NCBI GenBank assembly: GCA_949361645.1
Contig: OX442429.1
Coordinates: 3,451,147-3,515,146 of the forward strand
Source: Spongilla lacustris
Taxonomy: Eukaryota > Porifera > Demospongiae > Spongillida > Spongillidae
Direction of reading: 5' to 3'
Length of the DNA stretch: 64,000 nucleotides
Shown here: piece by piece, positions 9,610 through 21,630 of the stretch
Layout: the number at the start of each line of letters is the position of its first letter
Position numbering within the stretch: position 1 is the stretch's first letter
Translations under genes and position numbers: made by a program
Notes under the pieces: generated by a model
Told to the model about the DNA's origin: nothing
Database searches by the model: none
Seen by the model: the letters and a program-made list of their open reading frames with translations, nothing else

Positions 9610-11084
9610 TTACTCTAGGCCCAGGTCTCCTATCTCATTTTCACTGGAACTGCTGGTGGACTGTTCTTCATTGTCTTCAAGGGTGCTAGTGTTATCATCC
9701 TCTCGTTCTGAGTGTTCCTTTTCTGAATTCTGTATCGACCTGAGCTGGTGAATTTTCCTTGCTGCTTCACGACACTTCTGGTTGCATTTCCTTTTCAAGA
9801 TCTTTATGTCTAAACTGTTCGGACCAAAACGTTTCTTGACACAGTCTAAAAATGATAATATATTATTTTAATTAATAGCTGGTCTCCATTTTCACATACC
9901 AATAAGCCTCTTCATTTTTTTCCTTTGGCAATGCTGGTTTTGAGCTTCTCTTTGATTGAAAAACCAGTGACTTGCTCAGCTCCTCTTTTGTAAACATTGC
10001 ATCTAGTAGTCCTAGTGCTGTTGTATATGGTGTTTCAGTGTTTATTTGACTCAAGTCTATGCCATCTGATCCATCTTGACAATGCTCCTATATTTTAGGA
10101 ATTGCATAATTACGTGAAAATGATAAACATCACTTGCATGCCTTGAACAAAATTTTCTTTATTTCTTTTAGCTCATTTTCTATAGATTGTAATCTTGTCT
10201 CTAGAGGCTGGAAATTAAATATGTCACTGCATGTGAACCAGATATTTAACATACTGTAGGAATTGAATGTCCAGTTTTTCTAAGTGGGTGGGGTTCAGAT
10301 GACCTGCCATAATCTGCCTGTAGTTCCTGCACGTAATATAACCATGAAGTTTGTATTTTCTGATCAGGTACATGTAATGTACATACAAATCTTACATGCA
10401 GCACAACAGTTACCTTGGCATTTTTAAGACCATTTCCAAGTACCCGGGGCCCAGACATTGAAGATGTACCTGGTTCTTCACTTTCACCTCGCAATTGCGA
10501 ATTACTTTCCTGTCTTTCTGCCAATACATGATCTGCCTGCAGTGCATGTAATAATATAAACATAAAGTTTGCATTCTATCAAGCACATGCAAATCTTACT
10601 TGCAACGCAGCTGTTCCCTTGGCTTTTTTAAGAACATCAGATACAGTTTGAAGTACCTTTTTGTTCATTCGGCACGACTTTTTCTTACCAAATCCAGATG
10701 GTGAGTCTGCTTCTTCACCTTCCCCACTCATTAGCAATCCACCTGCCTGATTTTCAACTGCGTGTAACACTTGATCCTTTGCTGGAGCAGAAGATGAGGA
10801 TTTTGATCTCTTCCTTTTTTCTGAATAAAATGATACAAAATAATACAATGCATATTTGCACCAAAATGTCATACCACAAAATGATACTAACTGAACAGGA
10901 TATTCTTTTCCATGATCACTGAGCAAGAGATCAGCTGTTTCGTTAAAATCTTATTTGAAATTGGGATGAGGTTAGGCTTCAGTAGTGCGGCAATTTTTAC
11001 TTTCCTGAATTCGCCTGTTTGTGCACACTTCACTATAACAGTTCCTGATGTACAATACATCAGTATATGCATAAGTGCCAGCAC
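9610..11084 (-). CDS. BEN-domain protein gene, multi-exon, partial
   Basis: Exons read on the minus strand: about 10965-10875, 10820-10600, 10536-10396, 10317-10255, 10207-10142, 10087-9900, 9845-9610. Most junctions have GTAAG/GTATG donors and CAG/TAG acceptors with compatible phase; 10142 would need a GC donor. The last two exons hold a BEN domain: LLDAMFTKEELSKS, the KPALPKEK turn, CVKKRFGPNSLDIKILKRK, then CNQKCREA. BEN domains mediate DNA or protein binding in chromatin and transcription factors. The short exon before them is a coiled coil (LETRLQSIENELKEIKKILF) and the C-terminus is Ser/Glu-rich. Two middle exons look duplicated. A 7-A run near 9915 puts the BEN domain out of frame by one base. 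The 5' end is unresolved: a conserved-looking frame at 10965-11084 (GTVIVKCAQTGEFRKVKIAA) does not join cleanly. Confidence 0.65.
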
Positions 11085-11672
11085 GTAATTACATAATATT
11101 ACTATTATACGAGAATTGCATGCAAATTAAACAAGTGTGGCCGCCATGCATGGTGGCTATTGCGAGTACTGCTCCGTTGCATCTAGCTATTGCATGCTAT
11201 AACTAGCTGGCGGCTGCGAATAATAATATTATTTACGTACTACATAAAATGATCGTTGTACGTGTAATTGTTTTGGCGGGCACACGCACGGTGGTACTTT
11301 TTACAACGCATTATTTCGTCGACCAGCTGGCAGCTAGAGCGTAAAAATCGGACAATTCAGCTAGGTACATAACTATCTATCCATACATGGTGCAGATCAG
11401 CGCATCACATATCATGTTTTTAACGTACGCCTAGCTAGAGATGCAAACCTGTGTTAATTGGTGATTACATATATACATGTACTTGACAATCTGTAAGCTT
11501 AGCGTGCGTATACACTTGTACATTCACAGCTGAAGCCAGCGTTTGTCACACAATATAAAAGCCACAATGTATATTCATGTTTGTATTCTTGTACGTTATA
11601 ACCACTAACTGTTTTCATCCAGTGGATTAATTTCTTCAAGCGTTTCGAATTCGCGGAGCTTACTGCTGGGTT
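11085..11672. other. AT-rich spacer left of the 13.5-kb inverted-repeat element
   Basis: I see no gene, hairpin or repeat of note. A 93-codon minus-strand frame (11499-11780) straddles the end of the left inverted repeat and looks fortuitous. The 5' end or promoter of the minus-strand BEN gene should lie here, but no element can be pinned. Confidence 0.4.
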
Positions 11673-12600
11673 GTCGACTATGGGGAGCCGTTTGTTGCAA
11701 AATTCCAAAATATCGTTCGATACTTTTGGTCTATGAATAACTGCTTGAAACGTCGAACACTCTTCAAACATCGAATGCATTATTCCGTATTCTCGAGTAT
11801 CCGGAAGAATTCATTCGATCTTTGTAACCGTTATTCATGGACAATAAAGTCGAACGAAATATTCCGGATACTCGAGTATCCCGAATATTTCGTTCGATGA
11901 TACCCAAAGATCGAATGCATTATTCCGGATTCTCGAGTATCCGGAAGAATTCATTCGCTCTTTTAAACCGTTATTCATGGGCAACAAAAGTCGAACGAAA
12001 TATCCCGTATACTTGAGTATCCCGAATATTTTGTTCGATCTTTTTAGTATACGGAAACCGACATTAATAGCTTCCGGATACCCAAAGATCGAATGAATCA
12101 TTCCGGATTCTCCTGTATCCGGAATAATTCGTTCTATCTTTTGTACCATTATTCATGAACAGCGAAAGTCGAACGAAATATTCCGGACACTCGAGTATCC
12201 TGAATAATGCGTTCGATCTTTCCAGTATACGGAAACCGTCATTCATAACGTCCGGATACCTAAACATCGAATGTATTATTCCGGATTCTCGAGTATTCGG
12301 AACAATCCATTCGATCTTTGACTCAAGTATCTCGTTCGATCTCCCATACAGTATATCGGAACGAAATTTCCAGGAATTGGAATGGGTTTTACGTTAGGAA
12401 ATTGTTGAGAGCTACAAGTTAAGGAGCATGGAGCCGGTTTGATACATTGCCAGTTCCGTCGCTGGATTGTGTTGTACAAGTCGACTTTATCAGTGCCATT
12501 TGACGGGCTATTGACTCAGTGGCAGCCGGTCATGAACGATGTACATGTACATGTACATATACAGTGTATATGTGAGACAATCGATTCAACGGACCGGGAA
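11673..12600. repeat. Left long inverted repeat with internal CTCGAG palindromes
   Basis: It is built from imperfect units of about 140-180 bp containing GTTATTCATG..., TCGAACGAAATATTCCGGAT, ACTCGAGTATCC and AAAGATCGAATG motifs. Many units are internally palindromic around CTCGAG. Its inner part (12410-12560) is complex sequence with a short frame shared by both arms (QFRRWIVLYKS, PFDGLLTQWQPVMNDV). The copy at 24212-25156 is its reverse complement with few differences. Confidence 0.9.
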
Positions 12601-13470
12601 AATATAAACTATTATGAAAATTACAATAGTAACGTACCGTTGAGGAGTCAAATAAATGTTATATATCAAGGTTCCCCTGCAATAGATTTAGGAGGTCTTA
12701 GGCATCAATTCTATACAACACTATTGAAATTTTTTGCCGAGAACAATTATTATTTGATGGATCAGAATTCAATTTACGACCAGTTTCTAACCCAAGTGCA
12801 ACAATCTCAGGTCTTTACACTGTTCTAGGTAACATTCTTATTCACAGTATATTGTTTGAGGAGATAGGTTTTCCTTACCTCAGTAGCGCCATTTGTGTAT
12901 TGGTACATTGCCTCTGGAGAGAGCAAGGCTGTTTAGCACATCTCAAACACTGGTTTAAGCTCTGACGTACTGAGTGCTGTTCTCAATGTACTACCTATTT
13001 ATTTATTTTATTGGCTTTAAGCGTATTCATTTGCAGCTAAATAGTGCATCTGATCTGCAGGATGGATGTATATTGTGGTATAAGTGGCACCATACAGGTA
13101 AAGAAATTGATTCTCTCCATTGTTTCAGTACTATTGAAAACCCATTGTATTCAAATCAAATCTGATGTTACACAGTTTTGTTTCTTCCATACAGGTTGCA
13201 GCTAAGGAAGATGTCTTTTTAAAAGATACTCTGATACAAAGAGGCAGAGCAATAGATCAACTCCGTGAAAGCCTTGACAATTTCTCTTTCCTTGAAGCAA
13301 TAAGACACTTCCTAGAGACTTTTTCTCCCTTCTTTATGTATCAAGGGTTGATAACTAACTCAGATGTGATAAACTGATTTTATATGGATGAGGAGACTCA
13401 AGATAATGAAGAATGTAAAAAGGTTTATCAAATACTCATTGACTACATTCATTGCTATTCAGAGAAAGTT
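12560..13470 (+). pseudogene. HECT-domain exons, G2E3-like, partial
   Basis: Frame 12600-12828 reads INVIYQGSPAIDLGGLRHQF, the start of a HECT N-lobe (the aDlGGlrREF motif). Shifted frames at 12828-12950 give NILIHSILFEEIGFPYLSSA and VYWYIASGESKAV. After a CAG acceptor at about 13194, EDVFLKDTLIQRGRAIDQLR and SLDNFSFLEAIRHFLETFSP follow, then DEETQDNEECKKVYQIL. The order matches the N-lobe of HECT E3 ligases, closest in feel to the G2E3-like proteins common in sponges and cnidarians. The C-lobe with the catalytic Cys is absent and stops are present, so it should have no ligase activity. It starts at the inner edge of the left inverted repeat and may be cargo of that element. Confidence 0.6.
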
Positions 13471-13479
13471 TGCACATCA

Positions 13480-14150
13480 TTACTGTAAAATATATTTGCA
13501 TTAAGTAGTTGTTACAGTAGTGCTAAGAGTAGAATACCAAAAATTTCAAATTCTTCTATAATATCATGTGCTATTAGGATACAAATTAATTTTAGAATCA
13601 TCATTATTTCTGCATAATTCATATGACAGCAACATTATCACATGACTTATTTGTAACACTTATATTCAAGTGTTTGTTTATGTGACTCAGTGGAGACAAA
13701 ACCAATCAAAGTTAAGGCTTCAAGTTTATTTTTACAAGTACATGTACATGTACAACACCTAGGTGTCCATCTCTGATACCTATTTGAGGTACACACCCCC
13801 AACAGGTATGGAGTGCAACTCTTGTCCACTCTGATGTCAAAACAGTTACGTTATTTTGTAGAACCTCACAGGCCTACCTGAGAGTAATGTACAAATGTTA
13901 GAAAGCATAAAAACCATGAGATTTCAGCTGAAGCTATGTAGCTCAAATTGCTGCCAAAGATTGGAATCTACATGGTGTACTTGCATAAAATGTTTGAGGC
14001 CTTAACTTTAATTGGTTTGGTTTCCAGATACATAAACAGGCACTTAAAGATTAGCTTGTTTTTTGTTTTATAAACACACAAATAAGTCAAGTGACATTGC
14101 TGTTTTCATACGATGTGATGCAGAAATACATGCTGATTCTAAAAATGTAA
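13480..14150. other. Spacer between HECT exons and retrotransposon
   Basis: This is AT-rich with no supported gene. It contains a (TACATG)n-type run near 13737-13754. The 5' untranslated part of the retrotransposon that follows presumably starts here, but no boundary is visible. Confidence 0.35.
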
Positions 14151-14151
14151 A

Positions 14152-17100
14152 TTGCATCCTTATCAATCTTCAAGCCAAATACAGGCTTCACTTCCATTGT
14201 CATCTCCACCACCGAAAAGCCATCTTCCCCTTGCACACTCTGTAGCGTCACAAAACGTTTTATTACCGCTGCCCTGTCACGTTTCACCATCGCATGCACC
14301 ACCGTTGTGCATGCTTTCTCAATCACCGACATCACCAGCACCTTTCCAGTTACATTCCTGTCAATCAGCATGCTCGCCTAATAACCAAGCACTCCGTGAT
14401 GTTAAGATGAATGAGGCTTTTGGGGCTACTTTAGTCCAAGGCAATGTCGTTGATAGTAGCAACCCATGGTACAATACGTGGCAAAAGCTTGTCTCCAAGC
14501 GAACCAGCTACTGCTATATTCCTAATGGCGCTGTGGGAAGAGATTGTACGCAATTACTCACACAGGAAGTCACTTTGTTGAACCAAGGCAGTTCTAAATC
14601 AGAACGTATGATAGTTTTTTTTGGTGTAATTCTTCAACGTGACAATATGGTGAAGAAAGGCTCTGATATATGTAGACTCATTAAACATCACATGGACATG
14701 TGGAAGAATGAACGATTTGATGAACTATTCTATGAATTTGAAAGATGCTCCAAACAGCACCGAACCAGCAGCACCTCATCCCACACTGACGAACATACCT
14801 TAAAGGTGTTTTCACATATTATGCAAAAGGGTCAAGTGAGATCAGCAGTTCGATGGCTAACAGAAAGGACAAATAAAGGAGGTGTGCTGGACATATCCTG
14901 CCTTGTTGATGATGGGCCTAAAACTGTCTTTGATGTGTTAAAAGAAAAACATCCTGAACCTTCCATACCCCAGAGGATGCATATCTTAAGTGTGTGGACC
15001 TACCGCCACTAGCTGATGTGGACATGCATTACAAGCTCTCATATTGAAATCGCTGCTAAGAAAATTCAAGGAGGAGCTGGTCCTGGAGGGTCCACCGCTT
15101 CACTCTGGCAAGCTCTTTTACTTCACTTTGGTGTACATAGTGCAAACTTGCGAGATGCCATGGCTGAACTTGCCAGACGTTTATCCAATTCCATCATTGA
15201 CTGGTCAGACATACAAGCCTTAAGCTTGATGAGCACTCGCCTAGTTGCCTTGGATAAGTCCCCAGGCGTTCGCCCTATTGCTATAGGGGAAATACCTCAG
15301 CGTATACTTTGTAAAGCTGTGGCGTTGGCAACTAGTATGGATATCACTGACCTTTGTGGCATCGACCAATTGTGCTCTGGTATAAAAGGAGGCATTGAAG
15401 GAGCAGTACATGCCATGCAGGAATTGTATGAAGAAAATCGAAAGTCTGCCTGGGGTATATTATTGGTAGATGCAAAAAATGCATTTAACTCCCTTAACAG
15501 ATCTGCTGCCATTTGGAACTGCCGTGTTCAGTGTCCTCGGTGCTCCAGGTTCCTTTTCAACACCTATCAAGGGTACACAGCTTTAGTACTTCAAGGTATG
15601 TCAAAGACTGATGCCCTCTTGAGTAAAGAAGGTGTAATGCAGGGGGACCCTCTGTCCATGCTTATGTATGCATCATCTACACTGCCACGTATCAAATCCC
15701 TCTACAACCCATCCACCTTGGTCCAGAATTGGTATGCAGATGATTCCTCTTGCACAGCAAAACTGCCTCATTTGCTCAAATGGTTTCAAAGGTTATGTGA
15801 ATTGGGACCCAAGTACGGGTACTACCCAGAACCCAAGAAGACCATTCTCATAGTTGATCCCACTTTCAAGGATGAAGCCAATGTTATCTTTCAACCCTTC
15901 GGTATAAGTGTGGTCAGTGGTCATCGTTTCCTGGGAGGATTTATTGGTGACTCTGATAGTACAAGACAATTTGTTCAGTCTAAGGTCACAGAATGGATTT
16001 CATGTATAATGGAACTCAGCAAAGCTGCAGGAAAGTACCCCCAGGCTGCTTTTTCAGCATTGTCTAAATCACTACAGTTTGAATGGACATATTTGCAGAG
16101 GGTAGTGTCTGATTGCAGTGCTGCCTTTGCTCCTGTTTGGGATGCCCCGAACACTTTTTTCTGGCCAGCAGTGTTTGAAGGATCTATTTCCGAAACTTAA
16201 AAACGTTTATTCACACTTCCTACCCGAATGGGTGGTATGGGAATACGAAATCCTATTGAAATAGCTAACAATGCCTACGAAACGTCAAGAACAGGAACAA
16301 GTGTAATTGTAGATGCAATCAAAGGGAAGGTTCCTTTTTCAATGCTGGACCACAACGATCAATTTGCCAAGACAATATCTAGTATGCACTGTAATATTTG
16401 ACATCAGGACCAGGCCACACAAGACTCTATTCTTTCTATCTTGGATGCAAAGAAGAAGAGAGCATTTCGGCGTTCAATTGATGGTAAAACTTCTGCATGG
16501 CTAGAAGTATTGCCACTGTGTACACACCACTTCAATTTGTCTGCAACAGAATTCAGAGATGCACTGGCGATGAGATACCAGCGTCCTTTGCTTAGGATAC
16601 CAGCCACCTGTGATGGATGTGGTGCAGCATTCAATCTTGAGCATGCCCTAGACTGCAGAAAGGGGGGGCTGGTCATCCAACACCATAATTGAATCAGAGA
16701 TGCACTTGGGGATCTGGCCTCAATAGCATTCAGGAATGTGATAAAGGAGCCAGTTGTGAAGGAGGCTAACATCAGAGGTGGTACCCCTGCCCTGATTGCG
16801 GACATCAGTATTAGAGGTCTTTGGGAACCGCAGGCAGTAGCCTTGCTAGATGTGCGAGTAGTAGACACCGATGCACCATTGCACATACATTGGAACGCAG
16901 TTGCAGTACTTTCCTCAGCAGAAGAAGAGAAAAAACAGAAGTACAACAGTGCAGCTGAAGCACGTCGAGCATCTTTTACCCCTTTTGTTGTATCTACTGA
17001 TGGAATGCTGGTTAGAGAGGCGAATTTCTTACTAAAAAGGTTAGCCCAAAGCATTAGCATTAAATGGGAGAAACCACTGGGGCAAACTACAGGATGGCTG

Positions 17101-17239
17101 TGTGCAAAGCTGAGTTTTGCAATACTTTGAGCAGCAAATCTCTGCTTGCGTGGTTCTTGCACCAAGTGGAAAAGTGGTGTTGGAATGGATGATGGTGCTG
17201 GGCTACCGGCAGAATTGCCAAAATTGGATTAAAACTTTT
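14152..17239 (+). pseudogene. RLE-type non-LTR retrotransposon ORF, one frame with five stops
   Basis: A single frame spans about 3.1 kb without a frameshift, with stops at 15010, 16198, 16399, 16690 and 17128. The N-terminal part (to 15012) has a helical region (HTLKVFSHIMQKGQVRSAVR). The RT follows: LVALDKSPGVRPIAIGE, GILLVDAKNAFNSLNR (motif A), EGVMQGDPLSMLMYA (motif B), NWYADDSSC (motif C, both Asp kept), GHRFLGGFIG. Further on lie a zinc knuckle (CDGCGAAFNLEHALDC) and a restriction-like endonuclease region (ADISIRGLWEPQ, ALLDVRVVDTDA, EEEKKQKYNSAAEARRASF). RT plus a C-terminal Cys/His-endonuclease tail is the layout of R2/NeSL-like site-preferring retroelements. The clade is not resolved. 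An AT-rich tail (17280-17340) marks the 3' end. Confidence 0.75.
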
Positions 17240-17344
17240 ATTTCATTCTTTTTATTTCATTCTTTTGTTCTGTCGTTTTGTTGTTTATGTTTCCTCTTTT
17301 ACTGTTATTATTATTATTATTTATTATAAATTTTTAAAAAACAG

Positions 17345-18300
17345 ATGCTTAATTCTTTTGTACCACCATCAGAGGCAATTAACTCAGAGGCACTTCTGTT
17401 GGCTCCAGTCATGCAAAAGAGCCTCTCCTCCAAACTGGATGACCACCTCTTCAAGGTTCTACTTGACATGTCCTCCATCGCTGACAAGGCTTGCTTACTG
17501 TCGGTTTCCTCCCTTCATGCAGGATCATGGCTGTCTGTTACTCCTTCTGAGGGTCTTGGTCTCCATCTTGACCCTTCCCAATTTCAGGTTGTGATTAAGT
17601 GGTGGCTTGGCCTGGACCTTTCTAATGGTTCTTGCTGCCCACTGTGCCCTGAGATTGCCCTTGACCCACTTGGCCATCATGCTGTTACCTGCAAAAGGGG
17701 TGGTGATGTGGTTTCCTGCCACAACAAACTGTGTGATTTGCAGAGTCCTGCCAGCGAGCTCATCTGGGTGTCCAGGTGGAAATGGGTAACAATCTCACCA
17801 ATCACAGCCACACCTCTCCAGCTGACCTTTCAGTACCAAACTGAGTCTTGGGCAAGCCAGCAGCTTCTGACTTGTCTGCAACATTCCCACTTAATCCTAC
17901 AATTCTTTTAGAAGCGAGTGTGACAACAGGAGTAGCTGCACAGACCACTGAGCTGAGACAGCACTCTTCTAATGACACCAAATGTAAGGAACTGGATTGT
18001 GTACCATTAGTAGTGGAGTCATATGGAGCCTGGGGAAAGGAGGCTTTGGAGTCTACCTTCCAGCTTGCTTCTTGACTAGCCACTTGCTCATCCAAGGCTA
18101 AGTCAGTGGTTCTTACCTAATTCTATGGGCAACTGAACCTTCACCTGGTTCGAGCTAATGCCATTGCCATCCTTTCCCATAGCAACTGTCAAAGTGATGT
18201 TGGGTAGGTATAGTTAGCTATAGCATTTTGTGTATATTGTGAGTAGTCTTTATACATGTATAATAGTGTACTTGTATAGATCCGTTATTATTGTATTTCA
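17345..18300 (+). pseudogene. Second RT-family C-terminus, copy 1
   Basis: Frame 17345-17750 reads SIADKACLLSVSSLHAGSWL, LGLHLDPSQFQVVIKWWLGL, CPLCPEIALDPLGHHAVTC and GGDVVSCHN. After frame changes, 17848-18075 gives GKPAASDLSATFPLNP, GVAAQTTELRQH and VPLVVESYGAWGKEA. This is the tail (pre-knuckle, knuckle, endonuclease) of a second RLE-type family distinct from the 14-17 kb element. Its 3' end is an AATAAATAATAATAA tail at about 18299-18315. It is 5'-truncated, as expected for target-primed retrotransposition. Confidence 0.65.
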
Positions 18301-18315
18301 ATAAATAATAATAAT

Positions 18316-18526
18316 ACCGTTGGCAGCAGAGACCTTTTGCTGTTGGAGTGTAGAAGCTCAGGGTTCCATTTCTCGGCTGGCTGCACGTCTGGCTTTGCAG
18401 TTGCAGTGCAGCAAGTCAAAGGCCATTACAAGCATCTACCAGAGACTGAACCTCACCCTAGTTCACTGCAATGCCAGAGCCTTGCTATCCCGTGCTAGGT
18501 TTCAGCATTCAGTGGGAGAGGGCTGA
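18316..18526 (+). pseudogene. RT-family 3' end fragment, copy 2
   Basis: This gives only the last about 65 codons of the second family: CCWSVEAQGSISRLAARLA, QCSKSKAITSIYQRLNLTLV, HCNARALLSRA. It lies directly behind the tail of copy 1 and runs into a (GT)n array. It is truncated to the extreme C-terminus. Confidence 0.55.
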
Positions 18527-18529
18527 AAA

Positions 18530-18689
<160 letters not shown>

Positions 18690-19149
18690 TCTCTTTCTAT
18701 TTTTGTGTAGTCTAGGTGGTAGGTATATATTATTATAATAATAAAGGTAGATATAGTAATTTTGGTGTGTAGTCTAGTTGTATATGTTTATACATGTATA
18801 TCAGTGTATTTGTGTACATGTAAATTTTGTACTTATGTAAGATGAACCTCACCTTGACAAGGTCCATTTCTCGAGCCATCCTAGTTAGGGGTCTTGGTGT
18901 GTGAACATATAGCAAGGTTGTAATACTACGTTGTTACTACATGTATTGTGAGCTATAAAAATTAATAAAAATTTTAATGGGTTTTTAAGTGAGAGTGATG
19001 TTGAGTAGAAGTGCATTGTAGATTTAGATGTATGGTGTAGTTAGTTGTGTATTTTACGTACGTGTGTATATTATTGTACCTATGTATATGTACTATGTCC
19101 CAATTAACATATAAATGATAATACACAAAATGCTATAGCTAAGTATATA

Positions 19150-20552
19150 ATAACATGAGTTGGCCTTAATTAGGGACATGTTCAGACGACCATATAGATT
19201 CGAAATCACTCTGAACATCGTTTGGTTAGTTTTGATGCAGAGCCTGCGGGCCAAATGTGAGATGGTACGTTGTGCTTCTATGCCCCATGCACCATAGGCT
19301 TCCACTGCTAAGGGCACACAGATCCATCCAAGTTCTTCACACTTTGGATCATTTTCAATGTGCTTTCGGACTTCAGCAGATGCAGCTGCTGACCCCCCTG
19401 TGAATCCAGCTTCGGCAATGACATTTGAGTTAAGCGGTGAAATCACAGTGAGGTCTAGAGCTGCTGGTCTGCTGCAGTGCCAGTTGGGAACCAAAATGTC
19501 AGCTGGTCTAGTGAGACGGTTGTCATTGCTAAGCCCACTTCCAGCTTCACATTTAACACTTATGCCTGCCCGATGAAATGACTCAGCCAGTATATCTCTG
19601 ATGTTGTTATTATCTCTTATGACACATCTCCCCCTCTGACCAGGAGTTGGTATCATAGAGAGCCATGAGGAGAAATGTGGTGCTGATGCAGATAACAGCC
19701 TTGCCTTGTCAGCTAGTGAACTCTTGTTTATGCTGCTGGAGAGTGAAGAGCTAGAGATCTTAAGCCAAGGCCCCCATGAGACAGGCTTAGTTGAGCCTGG
19801 TCCCAATTAGCATCAGATGGGTCAAAGGCCAGGCACTCTGTGAAACTTTGCCTTACATTGTTGTCAAATAAGGCAAGCTCCTTAGCAGCTAGAGCTGGGG
19901 GTATTGTCCTTGCTATGTGGGAGAGCTTGCAAAATCCTCCACAAAAGCAAAGAAGGATGAGAGCTACATGAGGATCTTGTGATCCTACACTTTCAAGGGA
20001 TTCCAAGAGCTTTATAGCCATTGCACGCTTAGATGAAATAAATGCTGAACAGTGTTGGAAGTCACCTATGGGAACACCCAGGATGACCAGGTTTGGCTCA
20101 GTTGATGTCTTCATCTGTGATGGAAAACAGAGAAAAGTCTGCATTCTGACTAAACAGTTCACATTTTGAATGATTGATGTGGAGCCAAGCTGGGGGTCCA
20201 ATTCTTCCAGGAAATGAAGGGCATGTCTGACAGCAACCGCAGAACCAGCTATGACACCATAATCCAAGTACCAACGATGCAGGAGCAAATCAGCACAACA
20301 GCTATCTTTTGAAATGGAGATGACAACTTTCTGTGGCACCAAGGCATAAAGTAAGGGACCAAGAGGGTCACCCTGTTGCACTCCCTGTTCGGATGTCAGA
20401 ATGCCTAACTGGTGCCAGAGATATGGGTGTTGGCCATAGCACCAACTGACCCAAGGTAACAATTCCGGAAAGTGGTTTGCACATTCCTCTAGGATAGCCT
20501 GACGAGAGACCATGTTAAATGCATTTCTCAGATCTAACTTGCAAGTAAAAAA
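19150..20552 (-). pseudogene. Second RT family, minus-strand copy with RT core
   Basis: Read from 20552 down: CKLDLRNAFNMVSR (motif A), SEQGVQQGDPLGPLLYALV (motif B), LLHRWYLDYG (motif C, with Tyr where the second catalytic Asp belongs), NLVILGVPIG, then ANWDQAQLSLSHGGLGLRSL. A frame change near 19800 leads to ADKARLLSASAPHFSSWL, TRPADILVPNWHCSRPAALD and CVPLAVEAYGAWGIEAQ. The zinc knuckle between PTPG and RDNNNIRDILAE is deleted. The copy is inactive, with a lost catalytic Asp, the deletion and frame changes. It is the longest copy of this family in the window and shows what the truncated copies derive from. Confidence 0.75.
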
Positions 20553-20639
20553 AAATTGATACTAATAGTAATAATAAATGTAGTAGCTTCTGCAGGATGG
20601 TCCACATAGCAAGGGTTACCCCACTGAGCCTGGCCACAG

Positions 20640-21630
20640 ATGCTCTAAGGTCTTGAGGTCAAGCAGTGCTTTGCAATGTGCTCAGCTATCAATGTTACCT
20701 ATGACGCCTGGAGCCAGGCACAGCTAGGACTAAATTTGGTGGTCTGGGTCTTCACTCCCTCTATCACCATGCTGCTGCAGCTGGCTTTTGCAAAGTTGAT
20801 AACATCCACCTACAACAGGCAGTGGCAGTGTTCAACACTCGGGTCTCTGCCACTAATTCCATCTCAGTCAATTCTCCCATTCATCAGAAGGTCTTGTCAG
20901 GAATGATCCAACCCCAACATTTCCACATCTTGGTGGAATCTTCCTCCCCAGCTAACAGAGCTTGCCGCCTGTCAGTGGCTGCACCTCATGCTTCCTCCTG
21001 GCTATTAGTTGTCCCTTCCCCTGGTTGTTTGGGCCTGCACCTGGAGTCAAACGAATACCAGATGGCCATTAGGTGGTGGCTGGGGTTAGATACTTCATGC
21101 CAGTCCATGTGCCCATTCTGCCCCGATATTTCACTTGATCCTCTGGGTCACCATGCTGTGACCAGCAGGCATGGGGGGGGGGATGTGGTCATACGCCATA
21201 ATTGTCTATGAGATGAGGTATTTGACCTTTATCGTCGTGCCCACCTAAGTGTGAGTGTGGAGAGAGGTCATGGCCTTACCAGAGACCTTGCCCACACCAG
21301 ACCTGCTGACATCCTCATTGCTGGCTGGGACAGAGGCAAACCTGCGGCACTAGACCTGACCATTACCTCACCACTCTGCTCTGTCATCTTGGGTGAATCC
21401 AAATGCCAAGAGTTGGGCTGATCCTGCATCCCATTGGTGGGGTAAGCAGGCCCATGATACCATCTCCAGGCTGGCATCCTTCCTGGCCATTCACCAGACC
21501 TCCCCCAAGGCAGTAGTTGTGGCTGAAATTTATGGTCGGTTGTATGTGGTCCTGGTTCGGTCCATTGCTGGAGCCATCCTGGCAAGAGAGCTCCCAACCT
21601 CCAAACTGCTATTAGTAGTTTAGTTGTATG
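20640..21630 (+). pseudogene. Second RT-family C-terminus, copy 3
   Basis: Frames give the GGLGLHSL region near 20730, then NRACRLSVAAPHASSWLLVV, LGLHLESNEYQMAIRWWLGL, CPFCPDISLDPLGHHAVT and GGGDVVIRHN to 21211. Broken frames follow to RPADILIAGWDRGKPAALD, and the end (ISRLASFLAIHQTSPKAVVV) stops at 21620. The last Cys of the knuckle is changed (AVTS instead of AVTC). A (TAA)n tail at 21834-21875 probably belongs to the 3' end. It faces away from the minus-strand copy, so the two are head to head around 20550-20640. Confidence 0.65.

Noticed and set aside
16404..17165. A 253-codon minus-strand frame opposite the retrotransposon.
   Set aside because: Shadow of the plus-strand endonuclease region, whose motifs (ALLDVRV, EEEKKQKYN) are clear on the other strand.
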